The position numbers were made by a program, and so were the translations under genes. Shown here one piece after another: positions 23,102 through 31,905 of a stretch of DNA of 64,000 nt. The DNA comes from CAZCBX01 sp964497185 (GTDB lineage Bacteria > Bdellovibrionota_G > JALEGL01 > JAGRMV01). How positions within the stretch are numbered: position 1 is the first letter of the stretch; the number at the start of each line of letters is the position of its first letter. The DNA is taken from contig CAZCBX010000012.1 of NCBI GenBank assembly GCA_964497185.1, forward strand, positions 10,545 through 74,544. Reading direction: 5' to 3'. The notes under the pieces were generated by a model, which saw only the letters and a list, made by a program, of their open reading frames with translations, did not search any database and was not told where the DNA came from.

Positions 23102-24891
23102 TAGGCTGATAATTTTTGAAGTGTGGCTTTGAGTTGGTCGTACAATGCGCGCATGGCATCGACATCTTTTTGGGCAATGACCGTTTGGGCATGCGCCATA
23201 AAAGTTTGAATTTGCTGCGTGCGCTCTTCCGACATTTCTTCTTTCTGACTTAAGAATTCTTTTCGAATTTTATGAAGCAAAAGCTCATTTTTTTGCGCGA
23301 TGGCTTCCGACTCTTCTTCTTCACGAATTTTAATTTCAAGCGTTTGCGCTTGTTTGGTCATTTCAGCCACTTCTTCTTCGGTTAAGCCACTGGACATGGT
23401 CACGCGAATGGACTGTTCTTTGCCCGTGTCTTTGTCTTTGGCGGACACTTGCACGATACCATTGGCATCAATGTGGAAAGTGACTTCAATTTCTGGATCA
23501 CCGGCTGGGGCTTTGCGAATGCCTTCGAGTAGGAACTCACCCAGCAATTCATTTTCTTCCGCTTCGGGACTAAACCCTTGATACACTTGCACACGAACAG
23601 AAGGTTGGTCGTTGACCACTGTGGTAAAGTTTTTCTTCTTCAACACCGGCACGGTGGTATTGGCCTCAATCAAACGCGTAAACGTACCGCCGGCACTTCG
23701 AATGCCCAGCGGTAGCGGTGTCACATCCAATAAAAGCATTTCAACTTCGGTATCGGACGTCAGGGCATTGGCCTGAATGGACGCGCCAATGGCCACTGCT
23801 TCATCGGGATTGATTTGTTTGGTCGCACTTCGTCCAAAGTAATTGGAAACCGAATCGGCCAAAAAAGGCATGCGGGTTTGACCACCCACCAGCAAAATAT
23901 CGGTTAGATCACCTTTGGTCACCCCTGCTTTCTCCATGACACCTTTGCATATATTCAATGTGCGCTCAACCAGTGGTTTGGCCAGCTTTTCAACATCTTT
24001 GCGATGAATCGATTGATTCAAATGCAGGGGTTTGTCATTTTCAGTGGCGATAAACGGAAGGTTGATTTCCACTTCGTGAAAGGATGAAAGGTCGCATTTG
24101 GCTCTTTCGCATGCGTCTTTGAGCCGTTGAAGCGCAATTTTATCTTTGCGTAGATCAATTTCGTCGCTGGCCAAAAAACGGTCCGCCACAAAATCAATCA
24201 ACACATTGTCGACGTCATCCCCACCCAAAAACGTGTCTCCGCCGGTGGCCAGCACTTTAAACACACCATCATTGATTTCAAGAATGGACACATCAAATGT
24301 GCCACCCCCAAAATCATACACCACCACCAGCTGATCTTTTTTCTTGCTGTACCCATAGGCAATGGCCGCCGCCGTGGGCTCGTTGATGATGCGCAGCACA
24401 TTTAAACCTGCAATGGTGCCTGCATCTTTGGTGGCTTGCCTTTGCGCATCATTAAAATAAGCGGGAACCGTGATCACAACGTCGTGAATTGATTCTGAAA
24501 AATAATCTTCTGCCACCCGTTTGAGTTCCAATAAGATGTAAGAGCTAATTTCGGGCAGTGAAAATTCGCGGCTGCGACAGCGCACCCGGATGTCTTCGTG
24601 CGGACCCTCCACTATTTCGTACGCGTACAAAGCTTTTGCACTGTCCACTTCTTTGGATCCGATGCGACGACCAATCAGTCGTTTGGAAGACACAATGGTG
24701 TTGCCTGGATTGGCAATCGCCTGGCGTTTGGCTACCTGCCCTACAGCTATTTTGCCACTTTCAAGTACAGCCACCACCGATGGGGTGGTTGGATAGCCAT
24801 TTTTGTTTAAAATGATGTTGGTGTGGCGACCTTCTGTGAAGGCAACACAAGAATTGGTGGTGCCAAGGTCGATGCCGATTACTTTTGCCAA
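23101..24891 (-). CDS. Hsp70 chaperone (DnaK/HscA-like, short form)
   Basis: The 596-aa Hsp70 has the N-terminal IGIDLGTTNSC, adenosine motif VYDFGGGTFDVSIL, NEPTAAAIAYGYS and the substrate-binding domain with a linker LLLDVTPLPLGI. The C-terminal helical lid is short and there is no EEVD-like tail; canonical DnaK is near 640 aa. It may be an additional DnaK/HscA-type protein rather than the housekeeping one: no grpE, dnaJ or isc genes are adjacent. Start codon is TTG at 24891, set by AAGGGG eight bases upstream. Confidence 0.88.
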   Translation of the reverse strand: MAKVIGIDLGTTNSCVAFTEGRHTNIILNKNGYPTTPSVVAVLESGKIAVGQVAKRQAIANPGNTIVSSKRLIGRRIGSKEVDSAKALYAYEIVEGPHEDIRVRCRSREFSLPEISSYILLELKRVAEDYFSESIHDVVITVPAYFNDAQRQATKDAGTIAGLNVLRIINEPTAAAIAYGYSKKKDQLVVVYDFGGGTFDVSILEINDGVFKVLATGGDTFLGGDDVDNVLIDFVADRFLASDEIDLRKDKIALQRLKDACERAKCDLSSFHEVEINLPFIATENDKPLHLNQSIHRKDVEKLAKPLVERTLNICKGVMEKAGVTKGDLTDILLVGGQTRMPFLADSVSNYFGRSATKQINPDEAVAIGASIQANALTSDTEVEMLLLDVTPLPLGIRSAGGTFTRLIEANTTVPVLKKKNFTTVVNDQPSVRVQVYQGFSPEAEENELLGEFLLEGIRKAPAGDPEIEVTFHIDANGIVQVSAKDKDTGKEQSIRVTMSSGLTEEEVAEMTKQAQTLEIKIREEEESEAIAQKNELLLHKIRKEFLSQKEEMSEERTQQIQTFMAHAQTVIAQKDVDAMRALYDQLKATLQKLSA

Positions 24892-25054
24892 AAAAAATGC
24901 CCCTTTCCAGCGCTTTGTTTAAGTTAGCAGATTTCTTAGGGTTTACAATTGAATTTCTTTTGTTCTGCAGAGTGTTGATTGGTCATGTTGTTTTAATGAA
25001 AGTTTGGTTTTTGGTCATATGGTTAGGGGTTGGGTTTAAACGAGGTTGGTGTTG

Positions 25055-25123
25055 AGCTTTTTGGGCTGATGTTCACTAGTCCTCGCTTACGCTGCGGAGG
25101 CGTTCACATCAGCCCAAAAAGCT
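25055..25123. repeat. 69-bp palindromic repeat, copy 2 (inverted)
   Basis: The reverse complement matches the 19538-19606 element at all but about seven positions, including both 13-nt arms and the core with CTCCGCAGCGTAAGCGAGGA. It occupies the 330-bp gap between the Hsp70 and J-protein genes, with no other gene there. Confidence 0.85.
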
Positions 25124-25165
25124 TTTCGTCGATCAGAAGTATATAGGGGGGTGGGTTTGGTTAGT

Positions 25166-25188
25166 GACAAACGCCTACGGCGTTTGTC
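25166..25188. terminator. Terminator-like hairpin next to the palindrome
   Basis: Perfect 10-bp stem GACAAACGCC/GGCGTTTGTC with a TAC loop. It resembles the stem of the 19474-19510 terminator, again beside a 69-bp palindrome. Only a short T run follows on the + strand, so termination strength is uncertain; it sits just past the end of the J-protein gene. Confidence 0.55.
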
Positions 25189-25221
25189 TTTATGATATTG
25201 GGTTTTTGGGTGTGGGATGGA

Positions 25222-26031
25222 TTAGTTGGTGAGGGGGTTTTTTTTGATGGCTTCTTTTACGCGGCGTAGGGCGCTGGATACGTCTTCGTTGTCTCGGTCC
25301 ATGATTCGGGCCATTTTGTAAAAGTTGAGGGCTGCTTTTAGATTGCCTTTGGCTTCTTCTTCTTTGCCCATCTGGTATTGGTTTTGTGGCGAGGAGAATT
25401 CGGGTTTGGTTTTGGAGTGAGACCCTACTTTGGCTCCTTGCGGTGCAGAGGCGCCATTTTGATTGGCGGACTTGGGGGTGCGGAGCATTTTTAAATGGGC
25501 TTTGCGCTGCGCTTCGTCGGACAACACGCCATAGGCCTGCTGGATGCCGTTGAATACTTCGTCCAGCATTTCTTTAAAGGGGCCAATGTCCTCTTTAAAA
25601 AAACGGTCTGGATGAAATTCTTTGGACAGGCGAAAATACTGTTTGTCAATGGATGCTTTGGAGGCGTGCCAATCCAGCTCCAGGGTGCGAAAATGATCAT
25701 TTTTGGCCAGTGTTTCATATTTTTGCCGAATGCGTGCTTGCGCGCCATCGCCAAAGTTGCGCGAGGGGGGTGTGGAACTTTGCTGCGTTTCTTCTTTGCT
25801 GGCAACAGGCTTTGGCTCAGAGGCTGGGCAGAGAATCAGCTCCCATGCCAAAAGTTTTTGGATGATGGCTTGCAGCGTTTCTTCCGGAAGGCTGACAATT
25901 TGCCGAATTTCTTGCATGGTGGCGTGACCGTTGACCCGAGATAAAACAAACGCATCTTCTGGCGTCATATTGATACCCTCCAAGCTGGCTTGAGGGTTGA
26001 TTTTTGGGATGCTTTTGTCTGAAACACTCAT
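25222..26031 (-). CDS. J-domain (DnaJ-like) protein with TPR tail
   Basis: The 269-aa protein begins with a helical domain (1-70; TPEDAFVLSRVNGHATMQEI) of the type placed at the start of many deltaproteobacterial J-proteins. The J-domain spans about 110-175 with the essential HPD in FHPDRFFK. A polar linker is followed by a TPR-like tail (YQMGKEEEAKGNLKAALNFY). J-proteins stimulate Hsp70 ATPase; the nearby Hsp70 is a natural partner. The stop/start overlap with the recombinase gene is 4 bp, so it follows that gene in one transcript. Rather than a general DnaJ, it lacks zinc-finger and client domains. Confidence 0.82.
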   Translation of the reverse strand: MSVSDKSIPKINPQASLEGINMTPEDAFVLSRVNGHATMQEIRQIVSLPEETLQAIIQKLLAWELILCPASEPKPVASKEETQQSSTPPSRNFGDGAQARIRQKYETLAKNDHFRTLELDWHASKASIDKQYFRLSKEFHPDRFFKEDIGPFKEMLDEVFNGIQQAYGVLSDEAQRKAHLKMLRTPKSANQNGASAPQGAKVGSHSKTKPEFSSPQNQYQMGKEEEAKGNLKAALNFYKMARIMDRDNEDVSSALRRVKEAIKKNPLTN

Positions 26032-26933
26032 GATCTGGGATGCGTGTCCTTGTATACGGTTTTAAGTTTTTCTTTGCTTACCTGCGTGTATTTTTGCGTT
26101 GTAGCAAGATTTTCATGACCTAGCAATTGTTGAATCGATCGCAAATCTGCCCCGTGATTGAGCAAATGTGTGGCAAACGCATGTCGAAACGAGTGCGGCG
26201 ACACGGTTAACCCCATGGGCAGCAAGGGCTGATATTTTTGGAGCAAATAGCGTACACCCCGCGTGGTCATCCGTTTGCCACGGTGATTGAGCAAAAGCGC
26301 TTGTTCTGCTTTGGGCCCTTTTCGCTCAGACTGATACCGCTGCCATGCCTCCACCGCATATTCACTGCAGGGCACCACCCGGTCTTTACGTCCTTTGCCT
26401 TCACGCACGGTCACGCGCCGATGGGTGACATCCAAATGGGCCATGTCCAACGCCACAAGCTCACTGACCCGAAGTCCTGAGCCATACAGCAATTCAAACA
26501 TCAGCCAGTCGCGGGTCGAGAATTTTTGATCTTCCACCCCTTGTTGAAAAAAAGCCTGCAGCGCTTGTTGCGATGGAACCGAAGGCGTGTGGGCCGGCAC
26601 CTTAACAGAATCAAGACCCACTGTGGGATCCGCCGACACCCAACCTTGGTCCAGCGCAAAACCAAAAAAAGTTTTTAAGCCACTGACCCTGCGCGCGGTG
26701 GTTTTGGCGTGTTTTTTTTGGGCAAACAAATGAGACACAAACATGCGTAAATCATCCAGTTTGATTGGATCCAGCCGCACCTGCTCTGCTGGCCACTGCT
26801 GTTTTTGAACGAGAAACGAAATTAAAGATGCCACATCGCGCTCGTAGGCGCGAACCGTGTGCGGTGACAAGCGACGACTGTGCTTAAGGTGGTCGGCAAA
26901 AATTTTGAGCTGTTGTTTGATTTCTTGATTCAC
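26028..26933 (-). CDS. Tyrosine recombinase XerC/XerD
   Basis: The 301-aa integrase has all six catalytic residues: R155 (GSGLRVSEL), K180 (REGKGRKDR), H247-x-x-R250 (SPHSFRHAF), H273 (LGHENL) and Y282 (TTQKYTQV). XerC/D pair at dif to resolve chromosome dimers. The N-terminal SAM-like DNA-binding domain (5-90) is complete. GTG start at 26933. Its place next to trmFO and dprA is the usual place for xerC, and no phage genes are near, so it is a housekeeping recombinase. Which of XerC or XerD cannot be told. Confidence 0.9.
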   Translation of the reverse strand: MNQEIKQQLKIFADHLKHSRRLSPHTVRAYERDVASLISFLVQKQQWPAEQVRLDPIKLDDLRMFVSHLFAQKKHAKTTARRVSGLKTFFGFALDQGWVSADPTVGLDSVKVPAHTPSVPSQQALQAFFQQGVEDQKFSTRDWLMFELLYGSGLRVSELVALDMAHLDVTHRRVTVREGKGRKDRVVPCSEYAVEAWQRYQSERKGPKAEQALLLNHRGKRMTTRGVRYLLQKYQPLLPMGLTVSPHSFRHAFATHLLNHGADLRSIQQLLGHENLATTQKYTQVSKEKLKTVYKDTHPRS

Positions 26934-26946
26934 CGTGTGGCCGACA

Positions 26947-28293
26947 TCACACGTTGCTGGCGGCTTGAATGCCTTGAGCCATTGCCGTTTTAAACCAGGC
27001 TTGAAAACTCTGCTGCGCGCGCTGAAAGTGCTTTTGCCGTCTCTCCTTCTTTTTCATTTTAGTCTTTATTGGCAAAGGAGGCAAGAGACCATAATTGATG
27101 TTCATGGGCGAAAAATCACTCTTTAACGGATCGGTGGTAATCACACGCATCAATGCACCCATGGCGGTATCCGCTGGGGGTCGATCCAGGGATAAATCTT
27201 TGATGTGTTTTAAAAGATTTAAGCCCACCATTTGTCCCATGGCGGCTGATTCAACATAGCCTTCTACACCAGTTAATTGGCCTGCAACGAAGATGTGGGG
27301 ATGATCTTTGAGTGAGAGGTCTGCGTTGAGCAGTGTGGGCGAGTCAATGTATGTATTTCGGTGCATCGAACCCATGCGAAAAAATGATGCTTTTTCTAAG
27401 CCTGGAATCATGCGAAAAATGCGTTTTTGATCCCCCCATTTCATACGCGTTTGAAAGCCCACCATGTTGTAAAGTGTGGTGGGTGAATTTTCTCTGCGCA
27501 GCTGAACCACGGCATAAGGTCTTTGACCCGTATGCGGGTTGGTTAACCCCACAGGTTTCATTGGGCCAAAGGCAAGCGTCAGTGGCCCTTTGTCCACCAG
27601 CACTTCAATGGGCTGACATCCTTCAAAACACTTCATTTCCTCAAAATCACGCACCTCTACTTTTTCGGCAGCTTTGATCTCCTCAATGAAGGTTTCATAT
27701 TGAGTTTGGGTCAGTGGACAATTTAAATAATCGTCGTTGTCTTCTTGATAGCGAGAAGCAAAATACGCTTTGCTCAAATCGACACTGTCGGCCTCAATGA
27801 TGGGCGAAATGGAATCATAAAAATAGAGCGTATCGCTGCCAATGTACTGAGCCAAATCCTGGGCCAGCGCATCGGATGTCATGGGCCCGGTGGCGATGAC
27901 CACCCAGGCATCTTGCGGAATCGACGTTGTTTCTTCACGCACCACGGTGACCAAAGGATGGTCATCCAATACCCTGGTTACTTGTGCTGAAAACTGATCG
28001 CGATCCACCCCAAGTGCATTGCCAGCAGGTACCCGCGCTTGATGTGCACTGGTCAAAATAAGCGAACCAAGCTGCATCATTTCACTTTTGAGCATTTGCG
28101 GCGCACCAAAATCCGCGGTTGAGCCCAAAGAGTTGCTGCACACCAATTCTGCAAAGTCGGGCGATTGATGCGCGGGCGAAAATCGCTGTGGCTTCATCTC
28201 GTGCAGGGTGACCGGCACGCCATGTCTGGCCAAAAAGTACGCTGCCTCACAGCCGGCCATGCCTGCACCAATAATGTGAATGTCTTTTTGCAT
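26947..28293 (-). CDS. trmFO: tRNA m5U54 methyltransferase TrmFO
   Basis: A 448-aa flavoprotein with the FAD motif IHIIGAGMAGCEAAYFLA at the N-terminus, then FAELVCSNSLGS and PAGNALGVDRDQF, which are TrmFO (Gid) signatures, not GidA. It methylates U54 of tRNA using methylenetetrahydrofolate and FADH2. Chosen start ATG 28293; an upstream GTG would add three residues. Lies between xerC/D and dprA, a gene order seen in many bacteria. TrmFO replaces the SAM-dependent TrmA and is typical of Firmicutes and delta-grade proteobacteria. Confidence 0.92.
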   Translation of the reverse strand: MQKDIHIIGAGMAGCEAAYFLARHGVPVTLHEMKPQRFSPAHQSPDFAELVCSNSLGSTADFGAPQMLKSEMMQLGSLILTSAHQARVPAGNALGVDRDQFSAQVTRVLDDHPLVTVVREETTSIPQDAWVVIATGPMTSDALAQDLAQYIGSDTLYFYDSISPIIEADSVDLSKAYFASRYQEDNDDYLNCPLTQTQYETFIEEIKAAEKVEVRDFEEMKCFEGCQPIEVLVDKGPLTLAFGPMKPVGLTNPHTGQRPYAVVQLRRENSPTTLYNMVGFQTRMKWGDQKRIFRMIPGLEKASFFRMGSMHRNTYIDSPTLLNADLSLKDHPHIFVAGQLTGVEGYVESAAMGQMVGLNLLKHIKDLSLDRPPADTAMGALMRVITTDPLKSDFSPMNINYGLLPPLPIKTKMKKKERRQKHFQRAQQSFQAWFKTAMAQGIQAASNV

Positions 28294-28349
28294 TTGCCCC
28301 ACCCCAACCTTTTGGTCATGCCTGCGCCAAGATTGATCAGCAAGCCATT

Positions 28350-29447
28350 TTATAGACGTACATACCGCCCATCGTCTAGCTTTTCAAGACATCCTTGCAT
28401 TTCAAGCGCGGCCAAAATGATGCTGGCATCGGCCACCGACATGTTTTTTTCAGCACAAATTTGATCCATCGTTTTGGGCTCATCCAGCGCCAAAAAAGAC
28501 CACATGGCTTGTTCTTGAACGCTGAGCTGCGGTTTTGGGGTGGATATGGTCGCATGATCACCCAATGGTTCGTAGTCTTCCAGAATAGACTGAGCGTTGC
28601 GCACCAACTTGGCACCCTCCTGCAAAAGCCGGTTGGGATACATGGAAAAGGCAGAGTCGATGCAGCCTGGCACAGCATAGACTTCTCGACCCAAATCCGT
28701 GGCATGACGAACCGTGATTTGTGTGCCGCTTCGGTGCGCGGCCTCCACCACCAAAAGCCCTGGGCTCAGCGCCGCGATCAACCGATTGCGGGCATGAAAA
28801 TGGTACCTCAGCGGCTCAACGCCCCACGGATATTCAGAAAGAATCAACCCACCCTGGGCCAATATATCGTTGCGCAGGTCATGGTGCTTGGCAGGATACG
28901 TTTTATGCAGTCCATGCGCCACCACCGCCACAGTGGGGCAGCCCGCTTTGACAGACATTTGGTGGGCCAGCCCATCAATGCCATAAGCCAAACCACTGAC
29001 CACAATCATGCCAGCCTGCACACACGGCTCTAACAACATGGGTGTGACCCGACGGCCATACGTCGTCGGTTTACGCGTACCAATGACGCTCAAAGACTTT
29101 TCCCGAATGGGCCTGTGGCTCCCCTGCGCATACAAAACCCAAGGTGGATCGGCCAAGTCCATCATGGCAGAAGGATAATCATTGGTATCCATCACCCAAG
29201 CCTGAATGCCATGTTTTTGATGTTGCGCATGCAACCACGGAATCTTTTCTTGCTTCAACCAAGCCTCTGGCTGGGCCGGCACCGATGCAAACAAAGGCTG
29301 GTCAGGCTGCTTCAAATAAGACCGAAGAATGGACGCCAATGACCCAAAATGCGCCAGCGCTTCGTATTTATGTTTTGGAGAAATGGCCCGCGTTTGCGCC
29401 CAAGCCATGGCCAACTGTTGTTGCATCGTTTTCATGCATCCAATCAT
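28350..29447 (-). CDS. dprA: DNA-processing protein DprA
   Basis: The 365-aa protein has the DprA Rossmann-like fold with VIGTRKPTTYGRR, VSGLAYGIDGLAH and the LILSEYPWG..P..Y.F..RNRLIAALS path, plus a C-terminal winged-helix domain (about 300-365). DprA loads RecA on incoming single-stranded DNA in natural transformation. Start ATG 29447; ATG 29435 is also possible. Its length, including an N-terminal extension, is normal. Confidence 0.9.
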   Translation of the reverse strand: MIGCMKTMQQQLAMAWAQTRAISPKHKYEALAHFGSLASILRSYLKQPDQPLFASVPAQPEAWLKQEKIPWLHAQHQKHGIQAWVMDTNDYPSAMMDLADPPWVLYAQGSHRPIREKSLSVIGTRKPTTYGRRVTPMLLEPCVQAGMIVVSGLAYGIDGLAHQMSVKAGCPTVAVVAHGLHKTYPAKHHDLRNDILAQGGLILSEYPWGVEPLRYHFHARNRLIAALSPGLLVVEAAHRSGTQITVRHATDLGREVYAVPGCIDSAFSMYPNRLLQEGAKLVRNAQSILEDYEPLGDHATISTPKPQLSVQEQAMWSFLALDEPKTMDQICAEKNMSVADASIILAALEMQGCLEKLDDGRYVRL

Positions 29448-29755
29448 TCATATTTCATGCCATTTTCAATGTTTTATATTTTCGCAAGTCAAAAAATGGG
29501 TTCTGGTTAGGAGCCTGGAGACCATTGTATGAAAATTTACACACCATAAACATCTTTGAACGGGGCTTTCCATAACTGGTATGACCCCGGCTTTTAGATT
29601 GGGTTGCCCCGAAATGGTTCCCTCCGCTTGGTTCCAACGTGCAAATTTAGAGGTTAGTTGCCATTGAAATTGGGCTGTGCTAGGTCAAACCTATTATAAA
29701 GCCTGCACGGATATCTTGCGCGATTCAGTCTAAACATTGGGAGTGAAGAGGTGAT
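29448..29755. other. Gene-free gap between dprA and HAD gene
   Basis: No gene is supported here on either strand. It holds the promoter at 29670-29697 and leads into the short ORF at 29756. The rest shows no repeat of the window's families. Confidence 0.5.
29670..29697 (+). promoter_or_regulatory. Promoter with palindrome, upstream of HAD gene
   Basis: TTGGGC (29670-29675), 16-nt spacer, TATTAT (29692-29697). The spacer and -10 contain TAGGT-CAA-ACCTA (29681-29693), an inverted repeat that could be a repressor site. Confidence 0.5.
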
Positions 29756-29797
29756 ATGAAACGTGAGGTCAACAAGGACCAACACCAAACGATTTGA
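29756..29797 (+). CDS. 13-aa upstream ORF of the HAD gene
   Basis: ATG 29756 is 3 nt after a strong AAGAGGTG site; the peptide is MKREVNKDQHQTI and stops 8 nt before the HAD start, in another frame. The HAD gene itself has no visible ribosome-binding site, so its translation probably depends on ribosomes ending this ORF. No other leader-peptide feature is seen. Confidence 0.45.
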   Translation: MKREVNKDQHQTI

Positions 29798-29805
29798 TTT
29801 ACACC

Positions 29806-30414
29806 ATGAAGATAGCCGTATTTGACTTAAACAAGACTTTATATCGACGCAGTTCAAAATCTGAATTTTTTAAATTCGTATGTTTTAAGCGCAGTTATAA
29901 AATCGGACATTTGTTGGAATTGATGTTTTTGGCGTTGGCTGGCAAATTAAGACTGATCAATATTACATCTTTCAAAGAGAATTTTTTTAATTACCTTGAT
30001 GACCTTGAACCCGCCACGGTGACAAAATATGCCGAACAATTTTGGGCCATTGAGTACCCGGACCATTTCAATGATGAAGTCTTACATCGAATGAAAAAAC
30101 ATCGTGAAGAAGGGATGAAAATCTATTTGATCACGGGCGGTCTAGAAATTTATACAAAACCAATCACCGATCATATAAAATTCGATGGCTTTCTTGGCAC
30201 CCAGACTGAATATACCAACGGTACTTACAAGATCATTGGGGATGCGTGCAAGGGCGAAGAAAAAGTCCGAAGGTTAGAGGAAGACCTGAAAGGTCAACCG
30301 TTCGAAATAGCGGTCGCTTATTCTGATGAAAAAGAAGCCATTCTTGACCAAGCCACAAAAGCTTACTTTATTCATGAGGGAAAAATTAAGCCCTATGATC
30401 CAACCAACATTTAG
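29806..30414 (+). CDS. HAD-IB family phosphatase-like protein
   Basis: The 202-aa protein has HAD motif I FDLNKTLY (Asp7 nucleophile, but the second acid replaced by Asn9), motif II YLITGG and motif IV YSDEKEAILD. HAD-IB enzymes include phosphoserine phosphatase and sugar- or lipid-linked phosphatases; the helical insert here (about 20-80) is typical of class IB. Changing the second Asp to Asn may slow or alter phosphatase action. Substrate unknown. Its start lacks a ribosome-binding site (see the uORF at 29756). Confidence 0.75.
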   Translation: MKIAVFDLNKTLYRRSSKSEFFKFVCFKRSYKIGHLLELMFLALAGKLRLINITSFKENFFNYLDDLEPATVTKYAEQFWAIEYPDHFNDEVLHRMKKHREEGMKIYLITGGLEIYTKPITDHIKFDGFLGTQTEYTNGTYKIIGDACKGEEKVRRLEEDLKGQPFEIAVAYSDEKEAILDQATKAYFIHEGKIKPYDPTNI

Positions 30415-30500
30415 TTTTGACCGACGACCATCCAACACCAGTTTAAATGCAAGGGTCGTGACTCCAAAAACCACAGCCTAGAAGAAACGTCAGCCCGACG

Positions 30501-30571
30501 GGTTCGACATGAGCGACTCCGGTAGCTGCGCGAGGACCTAGCGAATGCGGACCCCTCAGGCCCAACGAACC
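30501..30571. repeat. Possible third copy of the palindromic repeat (diverged)
   Basis: GGTTCG and CGAACC bound a 71-nt element whose core (GCGACTCCGG...GCGCGAGGACCTAGCGAATG) resembles the core of the 69-bp repeats at 19538 and 25055, with other arms. It is followed by TTATTTTTTTT, so it could also end transcription of the HAD gene. Confidence 0.4.
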
Positions 30572-30647
30572 TTATTTTTTTTAAACAATTTTTATCGCAA
30601 AATGCTTGCACTCACTTGCACGCAACTTACATAAGTAGAGCAAAGGT

Positions 30648-31883
30648 TTATTTTTCAACTTGGGTGGTGACGCGGTCGCCTTTTTCCAAAGCGCCCCGAA
30701 GCGTAACCACGTAAGCGGCAGAGGTGTTGTCCCACGCTTCGACCACCATCACTCTTGCAAATGGGACATCGGGCAGGTCTTTGTCATTGTCATCGATGTA
30801 ACCATCGCCGCGGCGAACCACATAAAGCTGCACACCTTCGCTGATGCCTTGGTTGGTGCCAAGGTTTAAAAAGACATAGTCATTGTTTTCAATTAAAAAC
30901 TGTTGGTTGTCTGCGGCTACAATATGCCCGTCGATCAGCTCTTCGGTGTAATGGGGAACCAAACTTCGAACTTCTGGTTGATACTCAATGATTTGGTCTT
31001 CACGGGAAACGGAATATTCAGAGTCTATGACTCGGGCCACGTAAATTTTACGACGCGAGCGGCGTGGGTTTTGCAAAATGTCGGTGACTTCAAGCACGGC
31101 TTTTTTGCGAACCAGCGTGCCCAACTTGCGACGGGATGCACCCATGTTGCGCACTTTTTCTACGTCTTCGATGGCGTGAAACTTATCGCCCACTTTTACG
31201 TTTTTGGCATAAGCGTTTCCATAAAAATCAAGATAGACCCGGTCTCCAAAAATTAACAATTTTTTGGGTTCTCCCGAATGGGTGATTTTACCCACGGGTT
31301 CATTGCCCTTGGTGGACAGTACATGAATGTTTTTCAAGCGAACCGATAGGCCCGTGCCCTGAGACACCGACGACTCGATGATGGCATTTTCAAATGGGTC
31401 TTCAAAGTTGTTTTCAGTGGGCTCAGGCAACGTGGGTGCTTCCAAGACTGGATCTTGCGCGGCCAGCTCGCCCATTTCTTCAGACTCAACCAATTCCAAG
31501 TTGGGGAAAGTGGAGTCTGTGCCGGGTGTGAACACAAGCTGATTGCCCGGATAAATAAAGTGAGGGTTTTTGATGTATTGGTTCAAGGACCAAAGTTTGG
31601 GCCAGTACCAGGCATCATCCAAAAGCACGTTGCAGATTTCAGAAAGCGTGTCACCGGATTGGATGGTGTACGCGCGGTTGACGGTAAATTCGGTCACATT
31701 GCCAGTTTCAGACATCATGGTTTCGCCACTGGAGACGGGCTCTTCGCTGGTCGGTGACATCACTTCCACGTTGGTAGTCGATGGTGTGGGCTCGGCGTTG
31801 GTTGGGCTTTCTTGGGCAAACACAGGCCATGCCCATCCCATTGAAAAAGTGATGATCATGCAGAGGCTGCTTAGGTTTTTCAT
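30648..31883 (-). CDS. LysM-domain exported protein
   Basis: The 411-aa protein has a signal peptide (1-23, cut after VFA) and one LysM domain at about 70-120 (YTIQSGDTLSEICNVLL ... YPGNQLVFTPG). LysM binds peptidoglycan. The remaining 290 residues are beta-rich, with no catalytic motif visible, so it is a wall-binding protein rather than a hydrolase. It lies directly downstream of a CpoB-like lipoprotein gene (23 bp), suggesting shared work on the envelope. Confidence 0.82.
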   Translation of the reverse strand: MKNLSSLCMIITFSMGWAWPVFAQESPTNAEPTPSTTNVEVMSPTSEEPVSSGETMMSETGNVTEFTVNRAYTIQSGDTLSEICNVLLDDAWYWPKLWSLNQYIKNPHFIYPGNQLVFTPGTDSTFPNLELVESEEMGELAAQDPVLEAPTLPEPTENNFEDPFENAIIESSVSQGTGLSVRLKNIHVLSTKGNEPVGKITHSGEPKKLLIFGDRVYLDFYGNAYAKNVKVGDKFHAIEDVEKVRNMGASRRKLGTLVRKKAVLEVTDILQNPRRSRRKIYVARVIDSEYSVSREDQIIEYQPEVRSLVPHYTEELIDGHIVAADNQQFLIENNDYVFLNLGTNQGISEGVQLYVVRRGDGYIDDNDKDLPDVPFARVMVVEAWDNTSAAYVVTLRGALEKGDRVTTQVEK

Positions 31884-31905
31884 ACCGTTCTCCTATCCAT
31901 TCCCG

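Noticed and set aside
26028..26933. Tyrosine recombinase as a sign of a prophage or integron
   Set aside because: It lies in the housekeeping xerC-trmFO-dprA cluster with no phage genes or attC-like cassettes around it.
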